Positions 23,734 to 24,407 of a stretch of 24,407 bases of DNA are shown piece by piece. The stretch is from a bacterium (GTDB lineage: Bacteria; Armatimonadota; HRBIN16). The stretch covers positions 1 through 24,407 of the forward strand of contig JANWXG010000008.1 in NCBI GenBank assembly GCA_025057335.1, in the 5' to 3' direction. Under the pieces are notes generated by a model. It was not told the DNA's origin. It saw nothing but the letters and a program-made list of their open reading frames with translations, and made no database searches. The translations under genes were made by a program, and so were the position numbers. The stretch's first letter is position 1; every line of letters begins with the position of its first letter.

Positions 23734-24407
23734 TGTTTCTGTTCCTGTACAATTTCTTCATACTGGTCACTTTGCCCCTGTGGTTGGGCTACCTACTGTG
23801 GCGTATTGTGGTACGAGGCAAGTCGCGCGAAGGGTGGCACCAGCGACTAGGGGGACTGCCAGTCTCTCCCCCAGGACGCCGGGTGATATGGCTACACGCG
23901 GTCTCTGTCGGCGAAGTGGTCGCCGCCCTTCCCCTCCTGCAGGCGCTGCGCCGGGAGATTCCTCACGTCTACCTCCTTCTCACTACGCTCACGCCTACAG
24001 GCAACGCTACCGCGCGCCAACAGGAGGGCAGTCTCGTCGACGCCGTTGCCTATCTTCCGGTAGACCTGCCCTTCGCGGTAGGACGCGCTCTGCGCCGAGT
24101 ACGTCCCGAATTGCTCATCGTGATGGAGACAGAGCTCTGGCCGAACCTGTTGGTCATGGCATCCCGCTACGGAGCACGCGTGGTCGTAGCGAATGCTCGT
24201 CTCTCGGACAAGAGCTTTCCCACCTATAGACGCTTTCGCCTGTTCTTCGCGCCAGTGTTGCATCAGGTCGTCGCAATTTGCGCCCAGTCCGAGGAGGATG
24301 CCAGACGTTTCCGCGCTATCGGCGCGCCTCCTGAGCGAGTGCAAGTGACAGGAAACACCAAGTTTGACCAAGCGGCGGTCAGTGCACAGGAGGTAGATGC
24401 TACGGCT
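23730..24407 (+). CDS. waaA: 3-deoxy-D-manno-octulosonic acid (Kdo) transferase, N-terminal part
   Basis: WaaA (KdtA) adds Kdo from CMP-Kdo to the lipid A precursor on the inner membrane. The frame stays open for 226 codons to the window end, so about half of the usual 420-430 residues is present. Typical features are an N-terminal membrane anchor (residues 3-27), RGKSREGWHQRLG (residues 29-41), and WLHAVSVGE with the likely catalytic Glu62. TTLTPTG, ETELWPNLL, NARLSDKSF, YRRFRLFF, AQSEEDARRFRAIGAPPERV and VTGNTKFD follow in the expected order. The ATG at 23730 overlaps the previous stop by four bases; the second ATG at 23733 is also possible. Its presence implies a Kdo-containing inner core. 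The C-terminal nucleotide-sugar domain lies outside the window. Confidence 0.95.
   Translation, partial: MMFLFLYNFFILVTLPLWLGYLLWRIVVRGKSREGWHQRLGGLPVSPPGRRVIWLHAVSVGEVVAALPLLQALRREIPHVYLLLTTLTPTGNATARQQEGSLVDAVAYLPVDLPFAVGRALRRVRPELLIVMETELWPNLLVMASRYGARVVVANARLSDKSFPTYRRFRLFFAPVLHQVVAICAQSEEDARRFRAIGAPPERVQVTGNTKFDQAAVSAQEVDATA

Noticed and set aside
1..24407. Search by eye for tRNA, rRNA, CRISPR repeats, transposase genes and terminal inverted repeats.
   Set aside because: None found. Coding density is near complete, and all large frames belong to recognised chromosomal families apart from the Skp-like lipoprotein and the partial secreted protein.

Overview
The window comes from a diderm (outer-membrane-bearing), G+C-rich bacterium. 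Almost every gene lies on the plus strand in tightly packed operons. The second half is one large cluster for building the outer membrane. It holds a TamB-family protein, an ECF sigma factor, BamA, Skp/OmpH, a second Skp-like lipoprotein, LpxD, LpxC, FabZ, LpxA, LpxB, MsbA, a DUF374 acyltransferase and WaaA. Such an all-in-one cluster with a short three-POTRA BamA is typical of diderms outside Proteobacteria (Negativicutes, Armatimonadota and similar lines). The archaeal-type phosphoglycerate mutase, the DUF6807 protein and the base composition make me favour an Armatimonadota-like organism. That is an inference, because there is no rRNA or other marker here to settle it.

Layout. Bases 1-148 hold the start of a secreted protein on the minus strand, cut by the window edge. 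It is divergent from a DUF6807/PmoA-like gene (319-1443), and the 170-base gap between them carries a 14-bp palindrome and a possible promoter. A housekeeping run follows: tatA (1547), secG (2012), a YfhO-like polytopic membrane protein (2255), apgM (4480) and gpsA (5726). Next comes a stand-alone Hpt phosphotransfer protein (6885), then a strong hairpin (7298-7323). A near-consensus sigma-70 promoter (TTTACA-N18-TATAAT, 7343-7372) precedes lipA (7411). lipA overlaps the start of the 1510-residue TamB-like protein (8316-12848).

The ECF sigma gene (12911) and bamA (13512) follow with short gaps. From skp (15319) to waaA (23730, running off the window end), every gene start overlaps the stop of the gene before it. 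No stretch longer than about 170 bases lacks a gene. I see no tRNA, rRNA, CRISPR array, insertion sequence or clear pseudogene.

How the genes work together. LpxA, LpxC, LpxD and LpxB make the lipid A disaccharide. FabZ supplies 3-hydroxyacyl chain metabolism next to the acyltransferases. WaaA adds Kdo, the DUF374 protein is a plausible late acyltransferase, and MsbA flips the product across the inner membrane. Skp chaperones outer-membrane proteins to BamA, and the TamB-like protein probably bridges the two membranes. The sigma factor beside bamA suggests an envelope-stress control link that parallels the E. coli sigma-E regulon in gene content. Not seen in the window are LpxH/LpxI/LpxG, LpxK, the Kdo-synthesis genes and the Lpt transport genes. 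The best candidate for something undescribed is the Skp-like coiled-coil lipoprotein at 15923-16954.
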